Part shown: positions 25,990 to 35,367 of the stretch, in pieces | Numbering within the stretch: position 1 is the stretch's first letter | How the letters are laid out: each line of letters begins with the position of its first letter | NCBI RefSeq assembly: GCF_025685575.1 | Contig: NZ_JAGSYD010000002.1 | Coordinates: 124,001 to 188,000, forward strand | Direction: 5' to 3' | Length of the DNA: 64,000 nt | From: Granulicella cerasi | Lineage (GTDB): Bacteria > Acidobacteriota > Terriglobia > Terriglobales > Acidobacteriaceae | Position numbers and translations under genes: made by a program | Notes under the pieces: generated by a model | Database searches by the model: none | Seen by the model: only the letters and a program-made list of their open reading frames with translations | Told to the model about the DNA's origin: nothing

Positions 25990-26703
25990 CTAAACCGAAG
26001 CATCCACTGCGTCCAGCTCTTCGGACAGCGGGACATCGCTCTCCGCCAAGTGCTGCTCGACGTTCTGTAGATGCCGACGCATCGCCTTGCGTGCGTCGTT
26101 AGGATTGCGTGCCTGGATCGCGGCAAAGATGTCTTCGTGGTCGCGCAGGGCCTCCGCCTGGTAGCCCTCCATACGCGCCCTCTGACTCAGCCGGTGATAC
26201 ATCGGCGAGAACATCCCCGCCCATAGGCCGTCGACGATCGACGCCAACACCGAGTTCTTCGCGGCTTCCCCGATCGCGACATGAAATGCACGGTCATTTG
26301 CTTGTGCGTTGATCTTGCCTGCCACCAGCTCCCGCATCTCGCGCAGCGCCAACTCGACCCGCTCCAGATCCGCAGCAGAGGCGTACAGCGCCGCATCGGC
26401 GGCAATCTCTCCTTCGATCAGGATCCGCGCCCGCAGGAGTTCAAACGGCCCGGGGCCGGAGTCCAGCACCAGGGACATCGGATTTACGTTCTTGCGAACG
26501 TAAGCTCCCGACCCCGATCGAATCTCCAGTTCGCCTGCAATTTCGAGCGCGACCATCGCTTCGCGGATCGTCGGCCGGCTCACGCCACACACCTTCGCCA
26601 AGTCGATCTCGCCGGGCAGTCGGTCCCCCGGCTGAAGCCCGTTTTCCGCGATATAGCGCGAAATGCGCGCGGCGATTTCCTGATATCTACGCTGGGTCTT
26701 CAC
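25990..26703 (-). CDS. FadR-subfamily GntR transcriptional regulator
   Basis: 237 residues. The winged helix-turn-helix reads PGDRLPGEIDLAKVCGVSRPTIREAMVALEIAGELEIRSGSGAYV, and the C-terminal FCD domain (about residues 75-215) carries DRAFHVAIGEAAKN, the metal/ligand-binding helix pattern. Many FadR-type regulators with FCD domains respond to hexuronates or organic acids. A link to the pectin locus 20 kb away is possible but not shown. It lies 26 bases after the GNAT start on the same strand. Confidence 0.87.
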   Translation of the reverse strand: MKTQRRYQEIAARISRYIAENGLQPGDRLPGEIDLAKVCGVSRPTIREAMVALEIAGELEIRSGSGAYVRKNVNPMSLVLDSGPGPFELLRARILIEGEIAADAALYASAADLERVELALREMRELVAGKINAQANDRAFHVAIGEAAKNSVLASIVDGLWAGMFSPMYHRLSQRARMEGYQAEALRDHEDIFAAIQARNPNDARKAMRRHLQNVEQHLAESDVPLSEELDAVDASV

Positions 26704-26976
26704 TTCCGTGCTCGGCTCCTGTGCAGCCTATCCTACAGCGTTCCGCACTTTCCGCGCGAGCTTCCTGTAAGGCAGGTCCGTTCACCAAGGTCCGCTTCAA
26801 TCTCGCTCTGTGGAAAAACCTACCACTGCGAGGAAAGAGAAGCAGAGCTATCGACGGTAAATGTCAACGAATGAAGTTTATACGCCTGAAACCTCAACCA
26901 CAACAGCAAGTGGATCATGCTTCCACAATGAGCGGAAATCACGACCAGAGACTGCCAGATTTGTATTTGGAGAGGA

Positions 26977-27051
<75 letters not shown>

Positions 27052-27161
27052 TCGCGCTTGGAACGCTGCAACCGGTCGGTTGCTCCTTCATTTTTATAAC
27101 ACAAACTGCTTTCCACAGTGAGGCCTGCGGCGCATTTTCCGGTGGAGATTCTTCACCGGCG

Positions 27162-27926
27162 CTAAGGGTACAGGAGCACGGCCACTTGAAACGCCGTAAA
27201 TGCGCCATTTCCCCTCGCTGCGCACGCACCGATTGCTGCCTGCTTATACTTGCCGGTCTTCAGCTTGCTGGTGAGCTGCTCCGGCAGCTGCGTGAGGTTT
27301 GAGGACGTAAAGCGCATCACGAACCACGGCATCCGGTCGCCGACGTAGCCGCTCTCCCGGGCGCAGGTCGCACGCGCGTCGGTCGCGTCATCCGCCATGA
27401 GCATCCCCGGCGCCCAGTGATGTACAAGCGCGCCTACCTGCTGTTCCTGCTCGTCCAGCGACAAGCCCGCGACGGAACGGTCGAAGTCTTCCACTGCGTA
27501 CAGCTCGCCGTCGCGCGCGAGCACGCGGATCGCCACCGAGTCCACCGTGCGGTCGAGGATGTTGTCGCGATGATGCGGCGAATTCATCCAGGCGTCATGG
27601 ATGCGGACGGCGGTCGGTGCCATCGCGACGTTCTCGGCGATGGTCGAAAAGTGCGCTCCGACAAGCTGCCCGCGAGCGGCCAGGTCGGACTCGCCGGTAA
27701 ATTGATGCGAGATCGCACGATGCTCGGCCATCTGGCGCGCATGCATCTCGGCAGCGCGATACAGCTGGTCGTCCCACCGCAGTTCGGGCAGCCCACGCTG
27801 GATGCGCTCAGCGTTCACCGCGGCGAAGAGGTAGCGCTCAGAGACCGTTCCCTGCGCCGCACAGACCGACGCCCAGCTCATGACTGCCGCAAGTACAACC
27901 AGACCCCACGCACCGCATCGCTTCAT
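27162..27926 (-). CDS. Secreted CAP/SCP-domain protein
   Basis: 254 residues with a signal peptide (LVVLAAVMSWASVCAAQ). The CAP domain shows LRWDDQLYRAAEMHARQMAEH, ISHQF, FSTIAENVAMAP and AWMNSPHHRDNILD, the CAP1/CAP2-like signatures with the His/Glu pocket. Bacterial CAP proteins are secreted and mostly of unknown function. The C-terminal ~100 residues are unrecognised. It follows the GDP-fucose synthase gene by 34 bases and may share its transcript. Confidence 0.83.
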   Translation of the reverse strand: MKRCGAWGLVVLAAVMSWASVCAAQGTVSERYLFAAVNAERIQRGLPELRWDDQLYRAAEMHARQMAEHRAISHQFTGESDLAARGQLVGAHFSTIAENVAMAPTAVRIHDAWMNSPHHRDNILDRTVDSVAIRVLARDGELYAVEDFDRSVAGLSLDEQEQQVGALVHHWAPGMLMADDATDARATCARESGYVGDRMPWFVMRFTSSNLTQLPEQLTSKLKTGKYKQAAIGACAARGNGAFTAFQVAVLLYP

Positions 27927-27960
27927 ATCCGTAAAGACCCGGCCCCTCGCAAAAAGCTGC

Positions 27961-28896
27961 TCACGCCGTGAGACGCGTTTTCATGGCGCGATAGGTTCGA
28001 GCCAATCCATCCTCCAACGTCGTTCGCGGATGCCAGCCTGTCGCATTGAGGCGGCTGGAGTCCAGCAACTTGCGCAACGCGCCTTCAGGCTTGGAAGCAT
28101 CGAACCGCAGTTCGCCCGCGAATCCTGCCGCGCGACAAGCGGCGATAGCCAGCTCGCGAATCGAGTGATCGTGCCCCGCCCCGACGTTCACCAGAGGCGT
28201 CAGCCCCGCGAACTCCTCCTCGGGCAGGCAGAGCAAATGCAGGCAGGCCTCCGCCAAATCATCGGCAAAGAGCAGTTCGCGCCGCGCGTTCCCTGTTCCC
28301 CAAACTTCGATGTGCCCTTGCCCCGCGAGACGGGCTTCATGCGCCTTGCGCAGCAGGCTGGCGAGCACCTGCGCGCGGCCGGGCTCGAAGTGGTCCTGCT
28401 CGCCGTAGAGATTGCACGGCGCCACGGCGAGGAACCGCGGTCCGAGCCGCCGACACTCTTCGATCCCGGCGATCTTCGCCAGCGCATACGGCTCGACGGA
28501 GGGCTCTAAAGGTCCGGAACCGAGCGCGGCCTCGGCGATGGGGTTCTCCGCATCGCGCGGATAGATCGCCGCGGACGCCAGAAAGATCAGCCGCTCAATG
28601 CCCACGGCCTCAGCCGCAGAAAGGACCGAACGCTGTATCGCCACATTGGTTTCGTAGAACTCTGCAGGCGAGGCCAGCATCGCTCCGATGCCGCCAACCC
28701 TGGCCGCCGCCAGCAGAACAATCTCAGGCCGTTCAGTCGCGAAGAACCGTCTCGTAGCTTCGGCATCGCAGAGGTCCAGCTCCGCATGAGTCCGCGTGAT
28801 CAGACATCGGCAGCCGGCAGACGCAAGGATTCGCAGGAGCGCCGAGCCAACCAGCCCCTGGTGTCCTGCAATGTAGATGCGTTTGTGTTCGAGCAA
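27961..28896 (-). CDS. fcl: GDP-L-fucose synthase
   Basis: 311 residues from a TTG start. The NADP-binding motif GHQGLVGSA, LLAAARVGGIGAML, the Ser region FLASAAIYPRD and YALAKIAG (the YxxxK catalytic pair) mark the epimerase/reductase that turns GDP-4-keto-6-deoxymannose into GDP-L-fucose. The family usually has FLGSSCIYP; here it is FLASAAIYP, which keeps one Ser. The partner GDP-mannose dehydratase is not in the window. It sits 16 bases after the WecG-type gene, suggesting an envelope-polysaccharide role. Confidence 0.88.
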   Translation of the reverse strand: MLEHKRIYIAGHQGLVGSALLRILASAGCRCLITRTHAELDLCDAEATRRFFATERPEIVLLAAARVGGIGAMLASPAEFYETNVAIQRSVLSAAEAVGIERLIFLASAAIYPRDAENPIAEAALGSGPLEPSVEPYALAKIAGIEECRRLGPRFLAVAPCNLYGEQDHFEPGRAQVLASLLRKAHEARLAGQGHIEVWGTGNARRELLFADDLAEACLHLLCLPEEEFAGLTPLVNVGAGHDHSIRELAIAACRAAGFAGELRFDASKPEGALRKLLDSSRLNATGWHPRTTLEDGLARTYRAMKTRLTA

Positions 28897-28912
28897 GCGG
28901 CGTCCGGCGAGA

Positions 28913-29686
28913 CTACTGCGGCTCGGGGAGCCGGTCGCGGTAGCGCAGCATCAGGCCGAAGAGCTTCCGCGCGGCCCAGTAGCGCGGAACGAAGCGCTTC
29001 GGGTTGTCGAGCGAGCGGAAAAGCCAGCCCATGTAGAACTTATCCGCCCACATGGGAATGTGGACCTGATCGCCGCTGAGGAACGCGATCGCTGCACCGA
29101 TGCAGTGGATGCTCGGCAGATAGCTGAGGTTCTGCTTCAGGTACAGTCCGAGCCGCTCCTGCGTTCCGCCGCCCACGGCGATCACGATGTGCTTCGGCTT
29201 CGTGCGTTCGATCAGCTCCAGCAGGGGCTTGTCTTCGATCTCTTTGCCGTACATCGGCGCGAGGACAACGTGCTCGTCCGGAATATGAATGCCACGCTCG
29301 CGCAGGTAAGCAAGGTTGCGGTCGGCGCTTTCACGACCGGGCATGATCCACATCATGTTGCCAGGGCGTGAGGCTTCGCGACGATCCAGCAACTGCACCA
29401 GATATTCAAGCCCCGAGACCCGGTGGATCTTACGCCCGCGGCCGACGAGGTTCCAAACGAGCACCATGAATGCCGAGTCGGTGATCGCGAGGTCCGCACC
29501 GAGCAGTGCTTCGCGATAGCCGGGATTCGACTGAATGTCTTTGAGGGCCGGAGCTGCAGGAACGACCAGCAAGCCGCCACGGCTGCTGATGTAATTCACC
29601 GCTTCATTCGCTGTGCCATGAAAGAAGTCCACGCCTAAGATCGTGGTGAACTTCGCCTTATCCGATTCACGCTGCCATTTGACCAC
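28913..29686 (-). CDS. WecG/TagA/CpsF-family glycosyltransferase
   Basis: 257 residues from a GTG preceded by AGGAG. The family's core is visible: LLGADLAITDSAFMVL, HIVIAVGGGTQERLGLYLKQNL, IHCIGAAIAFLSGDQVHIPMW, and the C-terminal WLFRSLDNPKRFVPRYW. These GT26 enzymes add ManNAc-type sugars to undecaprenyl-linked intermediates during polysaccharide or teichoic acid assembly. It leads the likely operon WecG-type, fcl, CAP. Confidence 0.88.
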   Translation of the reverse strand: MVKWQRESDKAKFTTILGVDFFHGTANEAVNYISSRGGLLVVPAAPALKDIQSNPGYREALLGADLAITDSAFMVLVWNLVGRGRKIHRVSGLEYLVQLLDRREASRPGNMMWIMPGRESADRNLAYLRERGIHIPDEHVVLAPMYGKEIEDKPLLELIERTKPKHIVIAVGGGTQERLGLYLKQNLSYLPSIHCIGAAIAFLSGDQVHIPMWADKFYMGWLFRSLDNPKRFVPRYWAARKLFGLMLRYRDRLPEPQ

Positions 29687-30070
29687 GACTCGACGCTCCT
29701 AATTTCCGCTGCGAGCGCCAAAGGCCATCTCGTGTTTCACGCGGAAGTTGGTAGTCTCGAGTCCGTTCGTAAGGGACGGAGTGGAACTCAGGCAATCGAG
29801 AGTGACATGGTACGGACGCGAGCCTGCTGAGAGCCTCGTGAGTTGCTGACGCCGCGCCGGATGTCTATACCATCTAACACCAAGCGACGGCTCACTGCCA
29901 ATCCCAATCTGCTCACGCGCCTGCCCCATTCATGCTCCACACTGTTCAGTTTCAGGCCCGGTTGATCTTTTTACTAATAACTGCAGCGTAGAGGCGGCAT
30001 TTGGGTGCGTCAACACACGAAAGGTTGTAGACCCGGCATCATCGCTCGCTATGATGAAGCCAAGGCATTC
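29687..30070. other. Intergenic region, no gene recognised
   Basis: 384 bases between divergent genes. No convincing coding, RNA or repeat signal was seen. Only short unsupported frames occur, and the region must hold promoters for both flanks. A relatively AT-rich patch lies at about 29960-29995 (TTTTTACTAATAACTGCAGC). Confidence 0.5.
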
Positions 30071-30931
30071 ATGCAACACGATTCGAACAACAAACTCGTA
30101 AGCTGGCTTTTGAGATATCCATTAGCGTTAATAGGTTGCCTGTTACTGGCGATCATCTCGCTGGCTGCGCTGGTCGGCCCTCTCCTCGTACACCATGATC
30201 CTGCGCAGATTGACCTCGTCGCGCGGCTGCAGACGCCCTCCGCCCTCCACTGGTTCGGCACCGACGAGCTCGGTCGTGATGTGCTCTCCCGAACCCTGTG
30301 GGGCGCGCGAATCTCGCTCTGCGTGGCAACGGCCGTCGTGCTGCTCTCGCTGGCCGTCGGGATCGTCATGGGTTCCATCGCAGGCTTTTACGGTGGCATC
30401 GCTGACACCGCGATCAACCTCTACCTGTCGAACGCCTTTCTCGCATTGCCGGGTATCTTGCTCGCCGTGGCGTTTGTGGCTTTCCTCGGGCCGTCGCTCG
30501 TGAACGTTGTCCTCGCGCTCGCGCTGTCGGGATGGGTGAACTACGCGCGCCTCGTCCGCGCGCAGGTGCTGCACATGAAAGACCGCGAGTTCGTGCAGGC
30601 CGCGCGCTCGCTGGGCGCGTCGGACGCGCGTCTTCTGCTGCGCCACATCCTGCCCAACATCGCCCAACCGCTCATCGTGCAGGCCGCAGTTGGCATGGCC
30701 GGAGCCATCCTCGCGGAAGCGACGCTCAGCTTCCTTGGCCTCGGTGTGCAGCCACCCACGGCTACCTGGGGCGCAATGCTCAACGACGCCCGCTCGCACC
30801 TCTTTGAGTCGCCGTATCTGGTCGCCTTCCCTGCGGCGGCGGTCGCGCTCTGCGTTCTCAGCTTCAACCTCATCGGCGATGGACTCCGCGATGCGCTTGA
30901 CCCGCGCTCGCGCCTTCGCGAAGGGCTCTAG
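30071..30931 (+). CDS. Oligopeptide/dipeptide ABC transporter permease (DppC/OppC type)
   Basis: 286 residues from MQHDSNNKL, with AAGG just upstream. FGTDELGRDVLSRTLWGARISL is the DppC N-terminal signature, and the EAA loop EFVQAARSLGASDARLLLRHILPN contacts the ATPase. It has six transmembrane helices in the inner membrane. The cognate DppB-type permease is at 31535 on the opposite strand, and no binding protein or ATPases lie nearby. Substrate not determined. Confidence 0.9.
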   Translation: MQHDSNNKLVSWLLRYPLALIGCLLLAIISLAALVGPLLVHHDPAQIDLVARLQTPSALHWFGTDELGRDVLSRTLWGARISLCVATAVVLLSLAVGIVMGSIAGFYGGIADTAINLYLSNAFLALPGILLAVAFVAFLGPSLVNVVLALALSGWVNYARLVRAQVLHMKDREFVQAARSLGASDARLLLRHILPNIAQPLIVQAAVGMAGAILAEATLSFLGLGVQPPTATWGAMLNDARSHLFESPYLVAFPAAAVALCVLSFNLIGDGLRDALDPRSRLREGL

Positions 30932-30934
30932 CTT

Positions 30935-31396
30935 ATGCGCATCGCGGTCGTCTCCGACACCCATGGTCTACAGCGCGAAGAGCTCCTGCCGGCCCTTGCT
31001 GGCGCCGAGTACATCCTGCACGCGGGCGACGTCGGCGACAACCGTATCCTTGACGCGCTGCGGAAGATCGCGCCGGTCACAGCGATCCGCGGCAACGTAG
31101 ACCTCTACGGCGATATGGCACTGCTGCCCGCGACCGAAGCCCTTGAGCTTGGCGGTCACTTCATCTACATGCTGCACTCGGTGCATGACCTCGACCTGAA
31201 GCCGGAGGCAGCAGGCTTCTCTGTCGTGCTCAGCGGCCACTCGCACAAACCCGGCGTCGAAACGCGCAACGGCGTGATGTACCTGAATCCCGGCTCCTGC
31301 GGCCCGCGCCGTTTCTCACTGCCGGTCACCTTCGCGTGGCTCGTCCTCGAACCCGGGCAATCCCCACACGCCGAGATCGTAGACCTTCTGAAATAG
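30935..31396 (+). CDS. YfcE/MJ0936-type metallophosphoesterase
   Basis: 153 residues. Metal-binding motifs are intact: SDTHG, HAGDVGD, GNVD, and SGHSHKPG near residue 101. The short length matches YfcE-type phosphodiesterases. It begins 3 bases after the permease stop, so it is co-transcribed, but no functional link to peptide uptake is known. A copy of the dispersed palindrome follows. Confidence 0.9.
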   Translation: MRIAVVSDTHGLQREELLPALAGAEYILHAGDVGDNRILDALRKIAPVTAIRGNVDLYGDMALLPATEALELGGHFIYMLHSVHDLDLKPEAAGFSVVLSGHSHKPGVETRNGVMYLNPGSCGPRRFSLPVTFAWLVLEPGQSPHAEIVDLLK

Positions 31397-31401
31397 CAGG
31401 A

Positions 31402-31437
31402 ACCGGTTGCCCCATGTCTCGCTGCTGAGGCGTGGGT
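31402..31437. repeat. Dispersed palindrome copy 2
   Basis: CCCATGTCTC (31411-31420) pairs with GAGGCGTGGG (31427-31436) over the loop GCTGCT, with two G-T pairs. The flank CCGGTTGCCCC matches the copy at 37567. It lies between the convergent metallophosphoesterase and DppB-type genes. Confidence 0.65.
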
Positions 31438-31534
31438 CCGCTTTCATGCGCCCAGGTAGTTGGAGCCGTTGTCCTCCCGCACACATCTGCGCATGAGAGC
31501 AGCGCGGTGGGACAGACGGCGCGGGTGGAGCGCT

Positions 31535-32479
31535 CTACTTCCGCATCCGCGGATCGGCCAGCGCGTACACAGCATCCGTCAGCAGATTCACGAGCACATA
31601 CGTTAGCCCGATCGCCAGTATGCAACCCTGCACCAGCGCGTAATCGCGGTTCGAGATCGCCGACAGCGTCAGGCGCCCCAGTCCCGGCCAGCCAAAGATC
31701 GTCTCCGTGACAATCGCGCCCGCGAGCAGCGAGCCGAACTGCAGGCCCATCACCGTCAGCACCGGGTTCAGCGCATTGCGCAGCGCGTGGCGATACACCA
31801 CCGCGCTTTCGCTCAACCCCTTCGCGCGCGCTGTGCGGATGTAGTCCTGGCTCAGTTCCTCGAGCATCGACGTCCGCACCATACGCATGAGGATCGCCGC
31901 CAACCCCAGCCCGAGCGTCACCGCGGGCAGCACCAGGTGCGCGAGGAAACTTCCTACACCTACGCCCGCGCCCGACACCGGCAACCATCCCAGCCCGATC
32001 GAAAACACCAGGATCAGCACCGGCCCCAGCGCAAAGTTCGGAAAGCTCAAGCCAAACAAACTCGCTACACCGAGCGAGCGATCCGTCCACGTATTCTTGC
32101 GCCGTGCCGCTGCCACACCCGCAGGAATCGCCACCAATGCGCCAAGAATCATCGCCGCCACCGTCAGCGCGAGCGTATACGGATAGCGTTGCAGGATCAG
32201 GTGTAACACCGAGTCATGCAAGCGGAGCGATTGCCCGAAGTCTGCGCGCGCCACTCCGCGCCAGTAATGCGTGTACTGCAGCCACAACGGCTGATCAAAG
32301 CCATACTGATGACGCAGATGATCGATATCACTCGCCGTCGCACCGTCGCCCAGCATCTGCGCGATGGGATCACCCGGCACGAGGTGGATCAGCAGAAACA
32401 CCACCGACACCACCACCCACAACACAGGCAACGTCACCACTACACGCTTCAACGCCAACCAACCAGCACTACGCTTCAC
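31535..32479 (-). CDS. Oligopeptide/dipeptide ABC transporter permease (DppB/OppB type)
   Basis: 314 residues. The N-terminal helix is followed by LIHLVPGDPIAQMLG and the loop HLRHQYGFDQPLWLQYTHYW typical of DppB. The EAA motif is SQDYIRTARAKGLSESAVVYRHALRNALNPV. Its ATG overlaps the stop of the CNNM-like gene by 4 bases (ATGA). The DppC-type partner lies on the opposite strand, converging, which is unusual because these genes normally sit side by side. Confidence 0.9.
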   Translation of the reverse strand: MKRSAGWLALKRVVVTLPVLWVVVSVVFLLIHLVPGDPIAQMLGDGATASDIDHLRHQYGFDQPLWLQYTHYWRGVARADFGQSLRLHDSVLHLILQRYPYTLALTVAAMILGALVAIPAGVAAARRKNTWTDRSLGVASLFGLSFPNFALGPVLILVFSIGLGWLPVSGAGVGVGSFLAHLVLPAVTLGLGLAAILMRMVRTSMLEELSQDYIRTARAKGLSESAVVYRHALRNALNPVLTVMGLQFGSLLAGAIVTETIFGWPGLGRLTLSAISNRDYALVQGCILAIGLTYVLVNLLTDAVYALADPRMRK

Positions 32480-33858
32480 TCAGCAACAACCTCTTCCGTC
32501 GCGTTGGCCTCGTCCACAGGCTGCGCCACCGGCACCACTCGCACATGCGCAATGCGGTTGCCATCCATCTCCGTCACAATGAAGCGCCGCCCTTCGGCCA
32601 CGGCACTCTCGCCTACCTCGGGAATGTGTCCGAGCTGCATCAGGATCAAGCCGGCGACCGTCTCCACACCCGCCGCACGCGGCAGCTTCCAGCGGAGCTG
32701 CGTCACGAGATCCCGCAGGCTCACCGAGCCTTCCAGATCGATCGTCGCACCCTCCGGCAGCGGAGAAAGCTGACGCCCCACATCGAACTCGTCCTCGAGC
32801 TCCCCGACGATCTGCTCAAGCACATCTTCGGCTGTCACCAGTCCGAGCGTGGAGCCAAACTCATCCACCACGATCGCCATCTGCCGACGGCGTTCGCGGA
32901 ACTCCTCGAGCATCTCCACAGCGAGCTTCGTCTCCGGCACCACCAGCGCCTCGCGCATCACCTGGCGGAGCGTCATGCCGCTCGCGCTGCGCGTTCCGGC
33001 GAGCGCGCGGAAGTGCATCAGTCGCGCCACATCCTTCTCATGCACGATGCCAATGATGTGGTCGCGGCCCTCGGTGGGGTCATAGACCGGCACGCGCGAG
33101 TGCTGCTCGTCCACCATACGGCTGCTCGCCGCTTCGAGCGGCATATCCGCGGGCAGCGAGAAGATCTTGCCGCGCGGCGTCATGATCTCGCTCACGGCCA
33201 CATGATTCAGCTCGATCGCGCGATGAATCATCGCCTCCTGCACCTCGGGCAACTGACCGCTGCGGCGGCTCGCCGAAGCCATCAGCTTCAGCTCCTCCGG
33301 CGAATGCGCGGCGGACTCACCTTGCAGCGGCGCACGGAAGATCTTCAGCACACCCGCAGCCGAGGCGTTCATCACCTTCACCGCCGGGCGCGTCATGCGG
33401 ATGAAGACCTCCATCGGCCCGGCCACGGCGAGCGCGATGCGCTCTGCACGCTGCAGCGCCAGCGACTTCGGCACCAGTTCGCCCAGCAGCACTTCGAAGT
33501 ACGTGATGATCGCAAACGCGACGACGGCGGCCAGCGAATGCGCATAAAGCAAGGTGTGATGGCTTGCAAAGCCCCAGCGATGCATCACCGCGACGAGCGC
33601 GTCGGCGATCGCAGGCTCGCCCAGGCCACCCAGCGCCAGGCTCGCCAGCGTAACGCCGAACTGCACGGCGGGCAGAAACTCGTCGATGTTGTGTTTGAGC
33701 GCAAGAACGGTGCGCGCGCCGGGCCGGTTTTGCGCAATCATCTGCTCAATGCGCGTCTCGCGCACGCTGATCAACGCAAACTCCGCAGCCACAAAGAAGC
33801 TGTTCGCCAAAATGAAGAAGGCGATCAGGCTCCCGTGAACAAGCATCCACTCCAGCAT
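32476..33858 (-). CDS. CNNM/CorC-like membrane protein with CBS pair (hemolysin-C family)
   Basis: 460 residues. DUF21 transmembrane domain (HGSLIAFFILANSFFVAAEFALISVRETRIEQM, about 1-200), two CBS domains (VSEIMTPRGKIFSLP... and the region with FRERRRQMAIVVDEFGSTLGLVTAEDVLEQIVG) and a C-terminal CorC/HlyC transporter-associated domain. Family members are linked to magnesium or cobalt efflux; the hemolysin name is historical. Translationally coupled to the downstream DppB-type gene. Confidence 0.9.
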   Translation of the reverse strand: MLEWMLVHGSLIAFFILANSFFVAAEFALISVRETRIEQMIAQNRPGARTVLALKHNIDEFLPAVQFGVTLASLALGGLGEPAIADALVAVMHRWGFASHHTLLYAHSLAAVVAFAIITYFEVLLGELVPKSLALQRAERIALAVAGPMEVFIRMTRPAVKVMNASAAGVLKIFRAPLQGESAAHSPEELKLMASASRRSGQLPEVQEAMIHRAIELNHVAVSEIMTPRGKIFSLPADMPLEAASSRMVDEQHSRVPVYDPTEGRDHIIGIVHEKDVARLMHFRALAGTRSASGMTLRQVMREALVVPETKLAVEMLEEFRERRRQMAIVVDEFGSTLGLVTAEDVLEQIVGELEDEFDVGRQLSPLPEGATIDLEGSVSLRDLVTQLRWKLPRAAGVETVAGLILMQLGHIPEVGESAVAEGRRFIVTEMDGNRIAHVRVVPVAQPVDEANATEEVVAE

Positions 33859-33877
33859 CGGTATCTAAGCCTAGCAA

Positions 33878-33940
33878 AGATAGAGATCAGAAATCAGAGA
33901 TTAGAGATCATCACCCGCCAATCTCTTATCTCTGGTCTCC
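33878..33940. repeat. Degenerate GAGATCA/AATCAGAGATTAGA word repeats
   Basis: Direct repeats of AGAGATCA/GAAATCA/GAGATTA are followed by inverted versions AATCTCTTATCTCTGGTCTC, so the segment can fold back on itself. It lies between trxA and the CNNM-like gene and has no coding capacity. Confidence 0.55.
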
Positions 33941-33952
33941 CGCACTTCAAGC

Positions 33953-33980
33953 AAAAAGGCCCCGCCGCAGCGAGGCCTCT
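33953..33980 (-). terminator. trxA terminator
   Basis: On the minus strand AGGCCTCGCTGC with imperfect GGCGGGGCCT forms a stem followed by five T residues, 18 bases after the trxA stop. Confidence 0.75.
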
Positions 33981-33997
33981 TGCAACGTCAAACCGAC

Positions 33998-34330
33998 TTA
34001 CGCGATCACGCGTCCGAGGGCCTGGTCGATGGTGTCCTTGGGAACGTAGCCCACAACCTGCTCCGCTACCTTGCCGTCTTTGAAGATCAGCAGCGCGGGA
34101 ATGCCGCGGATGCCATAACGGCCGGGCGTCTGGTTGTTCTTGTCGACGTCCATCTTCATCACCTTCAGCTTGCCCTGGTTCTCAGCAGCAACCTGGTCCA
34201 CCACCGGAGCCAGTGCACGGCAAGGACCGCACCATGCAGCCCAGAAGTCCACCAGAACCGGAGTCGACGACTGCAGTACCTGCGACTCAAACTCCGCGTC
34301 GGTTACATCGTGAACAAACTCGTTTGCCAT
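33998..34330 (-). CDS. trxA: Thioredoxin
   Basis: 110 residues. The active site FWAAWCGPCRAL (Cys34, Cys37) and the downstream GIRGIPALLIFKDG with cis-Pro are canonical for cytoplasmic thioredoxin 1, the general dithiol reductant recycled by thioredoxin reductase. GAAGGG precedes the ATG. Monocistronic with its own terminator. It coexists with bacillithiol-type genes elsewhere in the window. Confidence 0.96.
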   Translation of the reverse strand: MANEFVHDVTDAEFESQVLQSSTPVLVDFWAAWCGPCRALAPVVDQVAAENQGKLKVMKMDVDKNNQTPGRYGIRGIPALLIFKDGKVAEQVVGYVPKDTIDQALGRVIA

Positions 34331-34456
34331 TGCCCTTCATCTCCTCGCCGGCGGCCTTTGCCGCGGGCTCTAAATCAAAACCACATCAGGATAGATGCCG
34401 CTTCCGTGGAAAACGGTTCATCTCACCGTGCACGGAATCTTCGATCGCCGTCGAAG

Positions 34457-35362
34457 TTACGCCAGCTCTTGCACTTCCGCGCCACCAGCGATCGACACCG
34501 GAATTAGCTCGACATCGGCTCCGGCCAACGCCGTCACCACCGTCTGGGCTTCCAGCAAGGTCGTCTCCGGCTCCAGCACCATGAGCACCGAAGGCCCAGC
34601 GCCGCTCAGCGCCACCCCCGCAAACTTCTGGTCCTGCGCCAGCGGCAGCAACGCCTTCAGCAGCGGACACGCGTCCTGCCGGTACGGCTGGTGAATGCGG
34701 TCCTCCGTACCTGCGCGCAGCAGGTCGCGGCGTCCGCCAGCGAATGCCGCGGTCAGCAGAGCCATGCGCTGCACATTGAACACCGCATCGGCCTTGGAGT
34801 AAGTCTCGGGCAGCAGCGCGCGCGCTTTCTTCGTGGCAAGTGAAGTCGCCTGCACCGCCAGCAGCAACTGCCACGGCAGTTCTGTACCGAAGGTCGCCGT
34901 CTCCACGCCGCGCTCGGTGTCGGCCGACACCGTAAATCCACCGAGCCAGCAAGCGGCCACATTGTCGGGGTGGCCTTCGCGACGCGATGCCTCCGTCACG
35001 ATGCCCGCATCGCCCATCTTCAGTTCACCGAAGAAGTCAGCGAGCGCCACCCCCGCGCAGAGCGCAGCCGCCGACGAGCCGCAACCCATACCCAGCGGAA
35101 TCTCGTTGTGGATCGTCAACCGCAGCGGCGAAGCCTTCTTGCCCGCGTCCTGCAGCACGCTGGTGAAGGTGTCGATGATGAGATTCTTTTCGAGCGAGCC
35201 CACCAGTTCAGGATCGCGGCCCGTGGCGTGAATCTGCCATGTCGGTGCAGGCTCCGCTTCCACCGTCAGATGCATGGACATCGCCAGCGCAGCCGCGTCG
35301 AACCCCGGTCCGAGGTTCGCCGAGGTTGCAGGCAGCTTGATGCGAACGCGCTTCGTCTGCAT
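34457..35362 (-). CDS. thrB: Homoserine kinase
   Basis: 301 residues of the GHMP kinase family. LPATSANLGPGFDAAALAM opens the protein and IPLGMGCGSSAAALCAGVA is the ATP-binding P-loop-like motif (PxxxGLGSSAA); GVALSGAGPSVLMV is motif 3. It phosphorylates homoserine for threonine synthesis. It starts 5 bases after the thrC stop, so thrC and thrB form an operon. Confidence 0.95.
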   Translation of the reverse strand: MQTKRVRIKLPATSANLGPGFDAAALAMSMHLTVEAEPAPTWQIHATGRDPELVGSLEKNLIIDTFTSVLQDAGKKASPLRLTIHNEIPLGMGCGSSAAALCAGVALADFFGELKMGDAGIVTEASRREGHPDNVAACWLGGFTVSADTERGVETATFGTELPWQLLLAVQATSLATKKARALLPETYSKADAVFNVQRMALLTAAFAGGRRDLLRAGTEDRIHQPYRQDACPLLKALLPLAQDQKFAGVALSGAGPSVLMVLEPETTLLEAQTVVTALAGADVELIPVSIAGGAEVQELA

Positions 35363-35367
35363 CCGCC

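Noticed and set aside
29699-29929. 76-residue minus-strand frame in the 29.7-30.07 kb gap
   Set aside because: No ribosome site, no hydrophobic or domain pattern, and composition unlike neighbouring genes.
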